From: Comamonadaceae bacterium
Lineage (GTDB): Bacteria > Pseudomonadota > Gammaproteobacteria > Burkholderiales > Burkholderiaceae_C
NCBI GenBank assembly: GCA_947461325.1
Contig: CANHLD010000012.1
Location: forward strand, 1 to 21,022
DNA length: 21,022 nt
Direction: 5' to 3'
Under the pieces are notes generated by a model. That model saw nothing but the letters and a program-made list of their open reading frames with translations. It ran no database searches and was not told the origin of the DNA. This document shows, in pieces, positions 7,640 to 15,081 of this stretch. Position numbers and translations under genes: made by a program. Position 1 is the stretch's first letter, and the number at the start of each line of letters is the position of its first letter.

Positions 7640-9564
7640 TTACGCTGAAAAATATTTCTCTTCGCCGCGGCACCAAATTGCTGCTCGACCAGGCTTCTGT
7701 CACGTTGAATCCGGGCGAAAAAGTAGGTCTGGTTGGTCGCAACGGCGCGGGTAAATCAAGTTTGTTTGCCCTGCTCAACCGCAGTTTGCAAGAAGACTCA
7801 GGAGAGTTCTTCATTCCCACCCAATGGCGCATGGGGCAAGTGGCTCAGGATATGCCTGAAACTTCGCAAAGCGCTACCGAGTTTGTGATCGATGGTGACA
7901 CGGCCTTGTTGGCTGCTCGCGAAGAAGTGACAACCGCAGAAGCTACAGATGACGGTGAGCGCATGGCGAATGCTTATATGGCGTTGTCGGATGCCGGTGA
8001 GCATGATGCGCCCTCTCGCGCTCAATCCCTCATTTTGGGTTTGGGATTCAAAACCACCGAGCTTGATAACCCGGTCAACAGTTTTTCCGGTGGATGGCGC
8101 ATGCGCTTGCAATTGGCGCGTGCATTGATGAGCCCGTCTGATTTGCTGCTGCTTGATGAACCGACCAACCACTTGGACTTGGATGCGTTGGTATGGTTAG
8201 AGAGTTGGCTCAAGCGCTATGAAGGTACGTTGCTGGTCATCAGCCATGACAGAGAGTTTTTGGACGCGGTCACCAACGTCACTTTGCATATTGATGCTGC
8301 CAAATTGATGCGTTACGGCGGCAACTACAGCAAGTTTGAAGACATGCGCGCCGAGCAAATGAATTTGCAACAAAACGCATTCTCCAAGCAACAAGACAAG
8401 ATCGCCCATTTGCAAAAGTTCATTGCGCGTTTCAAGGCCAAAGCGAGCAAAGCCAAGCAGGCACAAAGCCGGGTCAAGGCTTTGGAGCGTATGGAGAAAA
8501 TCGCCCCCTTGCTGAGTGAGGCGGATTTCCAGTTTGAGTTCAAACCGCCTGCGCATTTGCCCAACCCGATGTTGTCCATGCAAGGCGTGAGTTTCGGCTA
8601 CCCCTCGGATGAGGGGCCACCAGCGGTCATCGTGAAAAACATCAGCCGCTCGGTGCTGGCCGGTCAACGCATTGGCATATTGGGCGCCAACGGCCAAGGC
8701 AAATCGACGGTGGTGAAAACCATCGCACGCAGCTTGCAAGCGGTAGCAGGTGAGATCACCGAAGGCAAGGGTTTGAACATCGGCTATTTTGCGCAGCAGG
8801 AATTGGACGTGCTGCAACCTGCAGACAACCCGCTTGACCACATGATTGCATTGGCCAAGCGCCTGACGCAACAAAGTTTGTTGTCGGGTCAGGCCACTCG
8901 CGAACAGGACTTGCGCAGTTTTTTGGGTCAGTTCAATTTCAGTGGAGACATGGTCAAGCAAAGCGTAGGCAGCATGAGCGGCGGTGAGAAAGCGCGCCTG
9001 GTGCTGTGCATGTTGGTCTGGCAGCGCCCTAACCTCTTGCTTCTGGATGAACCTACCAACCACTTGGATTTGGCTACGCGCGAGGCCTTGTCGGTGGCTT
9101 TGAATGAATTTGAAGGCACAGTGATGCTGGTCAGTCACGACCGCGCTTTGTTGCGCGCCGTTTGTGATGAATTCTGGCTGGTCACGCGCGGCGGCATAGA
9201 TCCTTTTGAAGGCGATTTGGATGACTACCAAAAGTTTTTATTAGACGAGGCCAAGCGAATGAAAGTTGTGGCGACTGCCGCGCCTGTGGCGGTGGTTAAA
9301 ACGCCTATCAAGCCGGCAAAAAGTTCATCCGCAGGCACTTCTGTCAAAAAATTTCAAAAAGAATTAATGCAATTGGAAGAGCAAATGCAGCACTTGGAAG
9401 TCCAGCGCAATGAGTTGCATATGTTGATGTCAGAGACGCAAGCGGTGAGCGAATTAGCTGACAAAGGCAAACAATTAAAACAAATAGATGAAAAACTACC
9501 TGCGCTTGAAGCCAGATGGTTAGAGTTGACTGATTTGTTAGAAAACTCAACAACAGAAAGTTAA
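7636..9564 (+). CDS. yheS: ABC-F family ATPase, YheS type
   Basis: This is a soluble protein of 642 residues with two ATP-binding cassettes and no membrane segments, the mark of ABC-F proteins that bind the ribosomal E site and act on stalled or slow translation. Cassette 1: Walker A GRNGAGKS 34-41, signature SFSGG 149-153, Walker B end DEPTNHLD 174-181, switch His204. The charged inter-domain P-site-tRNA-interaction linker spans about 240-295 (FKAKASKAKQAQSRVKALER). Cassette 2: Walker A GANGQGKS 350-357, signature SMSGG 446-450, DEPTNHLD 471-478, His501. A C-terminal coiled coil occupies about 555-640. Length and motif wording match E. coli YheS better than Uup or EttA. It starts within the prmB stop (ATGA) and is the last gene before a strong hairpin terminator. 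An antibiotic-resistance role is not suggested. Confidence 0.9.
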   Translation: MITLKNISLRRGTKLLLDQASVTLNPGEKVGLVGRNGAGKSSLFALLNRSLQEDSGEFFIPTQWRMGQVAQDMPETSQSATEFVIDGDTALLAAREEVTTAEATDDGERMANAYMALSDAGEHDAPSRAQSLILGLGFKTTELDNPVNSFSGGWRMRLQLARALMSPSDLLLLDEPTNHLDLDALVWLESWLKRYEGTLLVISHDREFLDAVTNVTLHIDAAKLMRYGGNYSKFEDMRAEQMNLQQNAFSKQQDKIAHLQKFIARFKAKASKAKQAQSRVKALERMEKIAPLLSEADFQFEFKPPAHLPNPMLSMQGVSFGYPSDEGPPAVIVKNISRSVLAGQRIGILGANGQGKSTVVKTIARSLQAVAGEITEGKGLNIGYFAQQELDVLQPADNPLDHMIALAKRLTQQSLLSGQATREQDLRSFLGQFNFSGDMVKQSVGSMSGGEKARLVLCMLVWQRPNLLLLDEPTNHLDLATREALSVALNEFEGTVMLVSHDRALLRAVCDEFWLVTRGGIDPFEGDLDDYQKFLLDEAKRMKVVATAAPVAVVKTPIKPAKSSSAGTSVKKFQKELMQLEEQMQHLEVQRNELHMLMSETQAVSELADKGKQLKQIDEKLPALEARWLELTDLLENSTTES

Positions 9565-9596
9565 AAAAAAACCAGTTCGATAGAACTGGTTTTTTT
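9563..9596. terminator. Bidirectional intrinsic terminator between yheS and tRNA-Lys
   Basis: ACCAGTTC (9571-9578) pairs perfectly with GAACTGGT (9583-9590) around the tetraloop GATA. A-tracts on the left (9563-9570) and T-tracts on the right (9591-9596) flank the stem, so both strands read as hairpin plus U-tract. It begins at the yheS stop codon and lies 9 bases from the tRNA 3' end, so it can end both convergent transcripts. Confidence 0.9.
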
Positions 9597-9605
9597 GAAT
9601 GAGGG

Positions 9606-9681
9606 TGGTAGGACGTACAAGATTCGAACTTGTGACCAACGGATTAAAAGTCCGCTGCTCTACCAACTGAGCTAACGTCCC
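9606..9681 (-). tRNA. tRNA-Lys (anticodon UUU)
   Basis: This is a 76-base gene with all four arms. The acceptor stem is GGGACGT paired with ACGTCCT (closing G-U), the D arm is GCTC/GAGC, the anticodon stem is GCGGA/TCCGT with loop CTTTTAA giving anticodon TTT (bases 9648-9646), and the T arm is ACAAG-TTCGAAT-CTTGT. Discriminator A and an encoded CCA end lie at 9609-9606. A37 is present next to the anticodon, as needed for the t6A/ct6A modification. It lies 87 bases downstream of tcdA on the same strand. Confidence 0.97.
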
Positions 9682-9722
9682 ATCATTTCGATTTGCGGTT
9701 TTGCTGCATCGCGAAGCCTCAC

Positions 9723-9750
9723 AGTATAACTGTTTTTTTGCTCATTTAAA
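9723..9750 (-). promoter_or_regulatory. Candidate sigma-70 promoter of tRNA-Lys
   Basis: On the minus strand TTTAAA (9750-9745; 4/6 to TTGACA) and TATACT (9728-9723; 5/6 to TATAAT) are separated by 16 bases. A G/C-rich stretch GTGAGGC follows the -10 box, as in stringently controlled stable-RNA promoters. Transcription would start near 9716, giving a 5' leader of about 35 bases. It lies in the 87-base gap after tcdA. Confidence 0.6.
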
Positions 9751-9768
9751 GAGGCTGTTAAATTTGGA

Positions 9769-10539
9769 TCAGTGAGAAAAATGGTTCAATGCCCAACCTG
9801 CTGCACAGTGCCCAAAAGTGGCAGTGACCGTGACCAAGGAACCGTAGCCATGGCAATTCAGATTGCTGTCCGTGACTTGACCAAGGGTGGATTCAGGTCG
9901 TGTGATGTCTTCTTTGCTGTAAACCGCATGAATACCGCTTGGTTCTTTGGCAGAAAACACAAAACCCATTTTTCGCAGTCGCTGCCTGACTTGTGCCAAC
10001 AGTGGGTCATGTGTAACTGAAGCCAAGTCAGCCATATCAACCAGATGCGCCATTTTTTTTCCACCAGCTGCACCCACCATGACCAAGGGTTTGCAGTGGT
10101 TTAAACACCATGCCGCAAGTGCTACTTTGGCACTGACCTGGTCAGTGGCATCAATCAAAAAATCCAAGTCATTGGGCAGCAGTGTCTCAATATTTTCAGG
10201 TGTGACAAAGTCATCTATGGTGCGTAAGTTGCATGCTGGATTGATGAGTTGAATGCGTTCTTGCATAGCCAACACTTTGGATTGACCCAGTGTGCTCGTC
10301 AGTGCATGCAGTTGGCGATTGATATTCGATTCGGACACATGGTCCATGTCAATCAAAGTCAAGCGGCCAACTCCGCTTCTGGCCAGAGCTTCTGCAGACC
10401 AAGAACCCACTCCGCCGATACCGATGACCGCAATGCTGGCATTTTGAATACGCAATGCCGTGTCAGCACCGAAGAGACGTGACATACCGCTGAAGCGTCT
10501 GTCTGTGTCAGCAGGTGAATAGGAAAACGGATCAGCCAC
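9769..10539 (-). CDS. tcdA: tRNA threonylcarbamoyladenosine dehydratase TcdA
   Basis: This is an E1/ThiF-like ATP-dependent enzyme of 256 residues (formerly CsdL/YgdL). In E. coli it dehydrates t6A at position 37 of ANN-decoding tRNAs to the cyclic form ct6A. The nucleotide-binding motif is GIGGVGSWSAEALARSG (40-56), followed by the acidic end of the next strand TLIDMDHV, NRQ (74-76), and the DATD strand at 130-133. Wording matches TcdA rather than MoeB or ThiF, and there are no zinc-binding CxxC pairs. It begins with GTG at 10539, four bases after the cpoB stop; no in-frame ATG lies upstream of the conserved N-terminus and I see no Shine-Dalgarno, so it probably depends on coupling to cpoB. 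A tRNA-Lys(UUU), a member of its substrate class, follows directly. Confidence 0.93.
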   Translation of the reverse strand: MADPFSYSPADTDRRFSGMSRLFGADTALRIQNASIAVIGIGGVGSWSAEALARSGVGRLTLIDMDHVSESNINRQLHALTSTLGQSKVLAMQERIQLINPACNLRTIDDFVTPENIETLLPNDLDFLIDATDQVSAKVALAAWCLNHCKPLVMVGAAGGKKMAHLVDMADLASVTHDPLLAQVRQRLRKMGFVFSAKEPSGIHAVYSKEDITRPESTLGQVTDSNLNCHGYGSLVTVTATFGHCAAGWALNHFSH

Positions 10540-10543
10540 AAGG

Positions 10544-11392
10544 CTATTTCAATTTAGAGAGCCGTTCTTTGCCGGCGGCTGCGGCCTCAGATGAGGGGAA
10601 TTTTGAAATCAACTCATCCAATGTTTTTTTGGCATCTTGGGATTGCTTGAGTTCCAATTGCGCATTGGCCAGCGTCAACAAAGCCTCGGGAAATTTGGAA
10701 TGGCTTTCGTTCATGCCCGTGAAGGACTTCAATTGATTGGCCGCGTCAGCATATTCGCGTTTGACATATTTTGCGCTGGCAAGCCAAAACATGGCACTTT
10801 GTTTGAAGCCTGAGTCAGGGTACTTTCTGAGAAAGGCAGAAAACGAAATGATGGAACCAGCGAAGTCACCTTTTTTAAACGACGCCAAAGCCAGTTCAAA
10901 ATCTTTTTTCTCAGTGATATCGGCTTGAAACTCAAGACCATCAAGCTGAAAGAAAACTGGCTCTAATTTGGCGATGCGTTGTTCGATTTTGACCAATCTT
11001 TCATCCAAACCAGAACTGCTGTCGTTTTGACCACGTTTGAGCAATGTGATCTCACGCAGCAATTGGTCTTTTTCACCGCGAATTTCAGCCAGACTTTGCT
11101 TTAGGTTGTCTATTTGCGACTGTAATTGCAGCAACGCGTTTTGTAAGCGGGATGACTCTTGCTGTATTTCTTGAGAGACGGAATCACGAACAATCTGTTG
11201 AGATTTATTGATGCCGTCTAGAGATTTTTGCAGGGCGGCATCACTGGCCGCTTGAGATTGACGAAGATTTTCAACCCGCTGTCTTAAATCAAGAATAGCG
11301 CGTCTGGCTTCGTCATCTTCAAAAACACCGGCCTGAGATGAACTCGCTAAGAATATCCAGCACAAGCAAGCTGTCTTCAGGCCTGGTTTCAT
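10544..11392 (-). CDS. cpoB: Cell division coordinator CpoB (YbgF), periplasmic TPR protein
   Basis: This periplasmic protein of 282 residues in known cases links Tol-Pal action to PBP1B/LpoB peptidoglycan synthesis at the septum. A Sec signal peptide is visible (MKPGLK, then a short hydrophobic core, with likely cleavage after SQA at residue 21). An N-terminal coiled coil (about 25-150, heptad-rich in Gln, Leu and Arg) would trimerise, as in the E. coli protein. The C-terminal part (about 160-280) is built of TPR-like helix pairs: ELALASFKKGDFAGSIISF, SAMFWLASAKYVKREYADA and ALLTLANAQLELKQSQDA. The ATG overlaps the pal stop as ATGA and the stop lies 4 bases before tcdA. Its place after tolB and pal fixes the assignment. 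Confidence 0.94.
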   Translation of the reverse strand: MKPGLKTACLCWIFLASSSQAGVFEDDEARRAILDLRQRVENLRQSQAASDAALQKSLDGINKSQQIVRDSVSQEIQQESSRLQNALLQLQSQIDNLKQSLAEIRGEKDQLLREITLLKRGQNDSSSGLDERLVKIEQRIAKLEPVFFQLDGLEFQADITEKKDFELALASFKKGDFAGSIISFSAFLRKYPDSGFKQSAMFWLASAKYVKREYADAANQLKSFTGMNESHSKFPEALLTLANAQLELKQSQDAKKTLDELISKFPSSEAAAAGKERLSKLK

Positions 11393-11937
11393 TTGTAGAA
11401 AAATTCAGCGCGGCGATTTTTAGAAAAAGCAGCTTCGCTGTTGCCTTGAACTGCCGATTTTTCTTCGCCGAAACTCACTGTTTCAATTTGTCCACTGCCA
11501 ACGCCGAGCAAGCTCAAACTTTGACGAACTGCATCTGCGCGCTTTTGACCCAAGGCCAAGTTGTATTCACGTCCACCGCGCTCGTCGGTGTGTCCTTCCA
11601 AAGACAAGCGGGCACGCGGGTTGGCTTTCAAAAACTGCGCATGTGATTCGATAACGGATTGGAACTCTGGCTTGACGGAAAAGCTGTCGTAGTCAAAGTA
11701 AACAATCTTGCCTGTGTTGGCAGGTCCAGACGCATAATTTTCATTGGTTGAAGGGGTGACGGGCTCTACCTTGCTTTGAGGTTGAGTTTCTGACTGGGTC
11801 GCAGCAGGGTTGATGCTTGTTAAATCGCTAGAGGGCTTGGCTCCGGATTTATCCTCGACAGGCACGTCATTGAGTTTGACGCCAGAAGCACAGGCAGTAA
11901 TGAAAATGACCAGCACCAAAGATAAAAAAGATTTCAT
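11389..11937 (-). CDS. pal: Peptidoglycan-associated lipoprotein Pal
   Basis: This is an outer-membrane lipoprotein of 182 residues that binds peptidoglycan and, through TolB and TolA, helps the outer membrane follow constriction at division. A type II signal peptide ends in the lipobox ITAC with lipidated Cys16. A flexible Ser/Pro/Thr-rich linker (about 17-75) precedes an OmpA-like domain (77-182) with the peptidoglycan-binding wording LSLEGHTDERGGREYNLALGQKRA and SKNRRAEF near the end. I chose ATG 11937 because it places the signal peptide correctly; the open frame extends 15 codons upstream into tolB without supporting sequence. A weak TTGGAG ribosome site sits 11 bases upstream. It lies 20 bases after tolB. 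Confidence 0.97.
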   Translation of the reverse strand: MKSFLSLVLVIFITACASGVKLNDVPVEDKSGAKPSSDLTSINPAATQSETQPQSKVEPVTPSTNENYASGPANTGKIVYFDYDSFSVKPEFQSVIESHAQFLKANPRARLSLEGHTDERGGREYNLALGQKRADAVRQSLSLLGVGSGQIETVSFGEEKSAVQGNSEAAFSKNRRAEFFYK

Positions 11938-11957
11938 CACGAAATTTACTCCAACAT

Positions 11958-13235
11958 TCAAGGTTTCAAAAAAGGCCCCCAATGGGGTTCCCGGATATTT
12001 GTTGTCTGCCCAGCAAGCTTTGCGCTTATTTTGCCATCCAAAGTGGTCGTCATCAGCGCTTCTTTTCCTTGTATCTGGGTAGCATAAAGAATAAGTTTGC
12101 TATTCGGGGCGAAACTAGGTTTTTCATCATGCGTTGTCTCAGTCAGTGTAGATACTTTATCAGTAGATAACTCCATTAGCTGAAGCTTATAGGAAGCACC
12201 AGTTCGAGATATGTAGGCCAGCCATTTTCCATCTGCGCTCAGTGCAGGTGAAATGTTGTATGAGCCTGTGAATGTAACCCTCTGCACAGGACCGCCGGAC
12301 GAAGGTATGCGGTAGATTTGTGGTGAACCGCCACGGTCACTGACAAAATAAATCGCACTGCCATCGGGAGTGAAAACGGGTTCTGTGTCGATGCCAGATG
12401 ATTGAGTGATGCGCTTAGGCTCGCCACCGGCAGCGTCAATCAGAAAAATTTGAGAGCCGCCGTCTCTGCTGAGCGTGACGGCCAAATTTTTTCCGTCTGG
12501 TGACCATGCCGGCGCGCTGTTAGAGCCTTTGAAGTTAGCGAGGATTCTGCGTTTACCTGAACTGATGTCATGCACGTACACCACGGGTTTTCTGGTTTCG
12601 AAAGACACATAAGCCAACTCGTTGCCTTTAGGAGACCAGCTTGGTGAAATGATAGGCTCGGGACTGGTGAGGGCAGCCTGAGCGTTTTCACCATCTGAAT
12701 CAGATACCCACAACATGTGTCGATTGGCTGCCTTTGTGATGTAAGTGATGCGGGTAGAGAAAATCCCTTTGTCACCGGTTAATTTCTCGTAGACCTGATC
12801 CGCGATACGGTGAGCAACCAGTCTTAAATCAGCAGGCAAAGCTATGAATTTTTGACCTCCCATGTCTTCGCTTTTGACGGTATCCCATAATCTGTAACGA
12901 ACTTCAAAGCGACCATCGGCCAGTTTCATGATGCTGCCAGTGAGCATCGCATCCAGACTTTTTTGTTTCAACAAAATAAAATCAGGGCGTGTGTTCTCAT
13001 CCCATACAACACCCGGATTGGCGGTTTTGAATTGCCCGCTGCGGTCAAGATCAGCACTTATGATTTGCGCGATTTTTTGAGGAACCGATTCAGTGGAGCG
13101 GAATTCAGAAATACCTATAGGAATCTGGGTAATGCCAACACCAGAAACTTCCACTTTGAATTCTGCTTGAGCAGAACCCATATAACCAAACAGAATTCCT
13201 ATCAGGGCAGTAATCGCAATGACAAGTCGGGTCAT
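11958..13235 (-). CDS. tolB: Tol-Pal system protein TolB
   Basis: This periplasmic protein binds Pal and TolA in the Tol-Pal envelope complex. The form given has 425 residues. A Sec signal peptide (MTRLVIAITALIGILFGYMG, then likely cleavage after SAQA at residue 24) precedes an N-terminal alpha/beta domain (about 25-160). A six-bladed beta-propeller follows, with the repeated WSPDG / FTPDG / LSADGKWLAYIS motifs typical of the family. I used ATG 13235; a TTG four codons upstream (13247) would add MLKN and more positive charge and cannot be excluded. No strong Shine-Dalgarno precedes either. tolQ, tolR and tolA are not upstream; the divergent neighbour is msbA. Confidence 0.96.
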   Translation of the reverse strand: MTRLVIAITALIGILFGYMGSAQAEFKVEVSGVGITQIPIGISEFRSTESVPQKIAQIISADLDRSGQFKTANPGVVWDENTRPDFILLKQKSLDAMLTGSIMKLADGRFEVRYRLWDTVKSEDMGGQKFIALPADLRLVAHRIADQVYEKLTGDKGIFSTRITYITKAANRHMLWVSDSDGENAQAALTSPEPIISPSWSPKGNELAYVSFETRKPVVYVHDISSGKRRILANFKGSNSAPAWSPDGKNLAVTLSRDGGSQIFLIDAAGGEPKRITQSSGIDTEPVFTPDGSAIYFVSDRGGSPQIYRIPSSGGPVQRVTFTGSYNISPALSADGKWLAYISRTGASYKLQLMELSTDKVSTLTETTHDEKPSFAPNSKLILYATQIQGKEALMTTTLDGKISAKLAGQTTNIREPHWGPFLKP

Positions 13236-13325
13236 ATTTTTCAGCAAGAGTGATATTGCTTCATTCTAACCAGAGTTTGTCTGCTCAGAGGCGATAATCC
13301 CTTACAGCATTAAGTGATTCAACCC
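13236..13325. promoter_or_regulatory. Divergent promoter region tolB / msbA
   Basis: This 90-base gap between two divergent starts must hold promoters for both. For tolB, TAGAAT on the minus strand (13268-13263) is 5/6 to a -10 box and would give a leader of about 20 bases; its -35 is poor. For msbA, GATAAT (13293-13298) is 5/6 to a -10 box but no -35 at proper spacing is seen. I see no hairpin or known operator. Confidence 0.4.
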
Positions 13326-15074
13326 ATGAGCAAAGATAAAAATTTCATACAACGATTGATCAGGTGTGCCGGTTTATTCAAGTACCCAACGCACGCATGG
13401 GTCACTGCAGTTGTGTGCATGGTTTTGGTGGCGCTTTGCGAACCCATGGTGCCGGCCCTGTTGCAACCTTTGCTTGACCAAGGGTTTCAGCAAAACAGTT
13501 TTTCAGTTTGGCTGGTTCCGTTTGCTTTGATAGGGCTTTTTGGTATTCGCGGCATGGGCATGTTTGTCGGTCAAGTTGCGGTTGCCAAAGTGACCCAAAC
13601 CGGTTTGTTGAGATTGCGTATGCAGATGTTCAACCGTTTGCAAGACGCTAGCATGGGATTGTTCAAGCAACAAAACGCAAGTGCATTAGGCAATACCTTG
13701 GTGTTTGAAGTTCAGGTCGGCGCCCAAACCCTGGTGAATTCATTGATCGGTACCTTTCGAGACAGCTTGACACTGATTGCATTGATTGGCTATTTGCTTT
13801 ATTTGAATTGGAAATTGAGCTTGATCGTGGCCTTGCTGATCCCTTCGGTTGCTTGGCTGATGAAAGTTTTGAGCAGGCGTTTGTATTTGCTGGTTCGGTC
13901 ATCCCAACAAGCCACAGACAATTTGTCCTATGCGGTTGAAGAGACGGCTTTGGCTCACCGGGAAATCCGCCTCTATGAAGCGCAACATCGGCAGACGCAG
14001 CGCTTTGAAAAACTCGGGCTTGCTTTGTCTCGTTTGGCGCTAAAGACCTCGGTCGCAAGCTCTGGCATCACGCCTTTGACCCAGCTTTTTTCAGCCGTCG
14101 CTTTGTCTGCCGTTATCAGCGTTGCCCTGGTGCAAAGCCAAGACAGCCACATGAGTGTGGGTGGATTTGCTGCGTTTGTCACCGGTATGTTGATGTTGGT
14201 CAACCCTATCAAGCACTTATCTGAGGTTGCTGGACCGATCACCCGAGGAATGGCGGCGATTGAACGCGCCTTAGAACTCGTACATGCAACGCCCGTTGAA
14301 ACCAGTGGGCATCACCGCAGTGAACGCGCCCAAGGCCATTTGAAGTTTCAAGATATCGCCGTTCAATACCAGCCTGATCTTCCCTTCGCGCTCACTGGTA
14401 TCGAGCTTGAAATCAAACCAGGCGAAACCGTGGCCTTGGTGGGAAGCTCAGGCTCGGGCAAAACCAGTTTGGCGAATTTACTGCCTCGCTTCGTAGATTG
14501 GACCAGTGGGGACTTGAAGCTTGACGGAGTTTCCATTCGCCAGTGGAATTTACATGATTTGCGAAAGCAATTTGCCATGGTGAGCCAAACCGTGGTTGTG
14601 ATGAATGACACATTGGCGGCTAATGTGGCATTAGGTCAAGAGCCCGACAGAACGCGCGTCGTGGAATGTCTGCTTGCTGCCAATCTGGGTGATTTTTTAC
14701 AAACATTACCTAACCATATTGACACATTGGTCGGACATAACGCGTCCACCATGTCAGGTGGACAGCGCCAACGCCTGGCAATTGCCAGAGCCCTGTACAA
14801 AAATTCGCCCATTTTGATTTTGGATGAGGCCACATCTGCATTGGACAATGAATCTGAACGCATGGTGCAAGATGCGCTTCAAAAGTTGCAGCAAGGCAGA
14901 ACAACACTGGTGATTGCGCACCGTTTGTCAACCATTGAAAAAGCAGACCGCATTGTGGTGATGGATGCTGGGCGCATCATTGAGTCCGGAACGCACACAA
15001 GCCTGATGAGTGCACATGGCGTTTATGCATCCATGTACAAAATGGGTCATTCCGGATACATACCTGCGAATTGA
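13326..15074 (+). CDS. msbA: Lipid A/LPS-core ABC transporter MsbA (permease-ATPase)
   Basis: This is a homodimeric inner-membrane ABC exporter half, 582 residues, the same length as E. coli MsbA, which flips core-lipid A to the periplasmic leaflet. The N-terminal membrane domain (about 20-310) shows hydrophobic segments around 25-45, 60-83, 145-178 and 252-298. The ATPase domain follows (about 335-575): Walker A GSSGSGKT 373-380, Q-loop Gln421, signature MSGGQ 476-480, Walker B ILILDE 496-501 with catalytic Glu501, and switch His532. I chose ATG 13326; a GTG four codons earlier (13314) is possible. The substrate is inferred from the family; another lipid-like substrate cannot be ruled out. 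It runs convergently into rng with 7 bases between the stops. Confidence 0.88.
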   Translation: MSKDKNFIQRLIRCAGLFKYPTHAWVTAVVCMVLVALCEPMVPALLQPLLDQGFQQNSFSVWLVPFALIGLFGIRGMGMFVGQVAVAKVTQTGLLRLRMQMFNRLQDASMGLFKQQNASALGNTLVFEVQVGAQTLVNSLIGTFRDSLTLIALIGYLLYLNWKLSLIVALLIPSVAWLMKVLSRRLYLLVRSSQQATDNLSYAVEETALAHREIRLYEAQHRQTQRFEKLGLALSRLALKTSVASSGITPLTQLFSAVALSAVISVALVQSQDSHMSVGGFAAFVTGMLMLVNPIKHLSEVAGPITRGMAAIERALELVHATPVETSGHHRSERAQGHLKFQDIAVQYQPDLPFALTGIELEIKPGETVALVGSSGSGKTSLANLLPRFVDWTSGDLKLDGVSIRQWNLHDLRKQFAMVSQTVVVMNDTLAANVALGQEPDRTRVVECLLAANLGDFLQTLPNHIDTLVGHNASTMSGGQRQRLAIARALYKNSPILILDEATSALDNESERMVQDALQKLQQGRTTLVIAHRLSTIEKADRIVVMDAGRIIESGTHTSLMSAHGVYASMYKMGHSGYIPAN

Positions 15075-15081
15075 ATGGGTC

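Noticed and set aside
8197..9231. A 344-codon open frame antisense to yheS
   Set aside because: It is long, but it mirrors the yheS codons, lacks any domain I recognise, and has no promoter, ribosome site or neighbouring genes on that strand.
9606..9681. tRNA-Lys as a possible integration site for a mobile element
   Set aside because: Both sides are ordinary housekeeping genes; no integrase, second partial tRNA copy or direct repeat of its 3' end is seen in the window.
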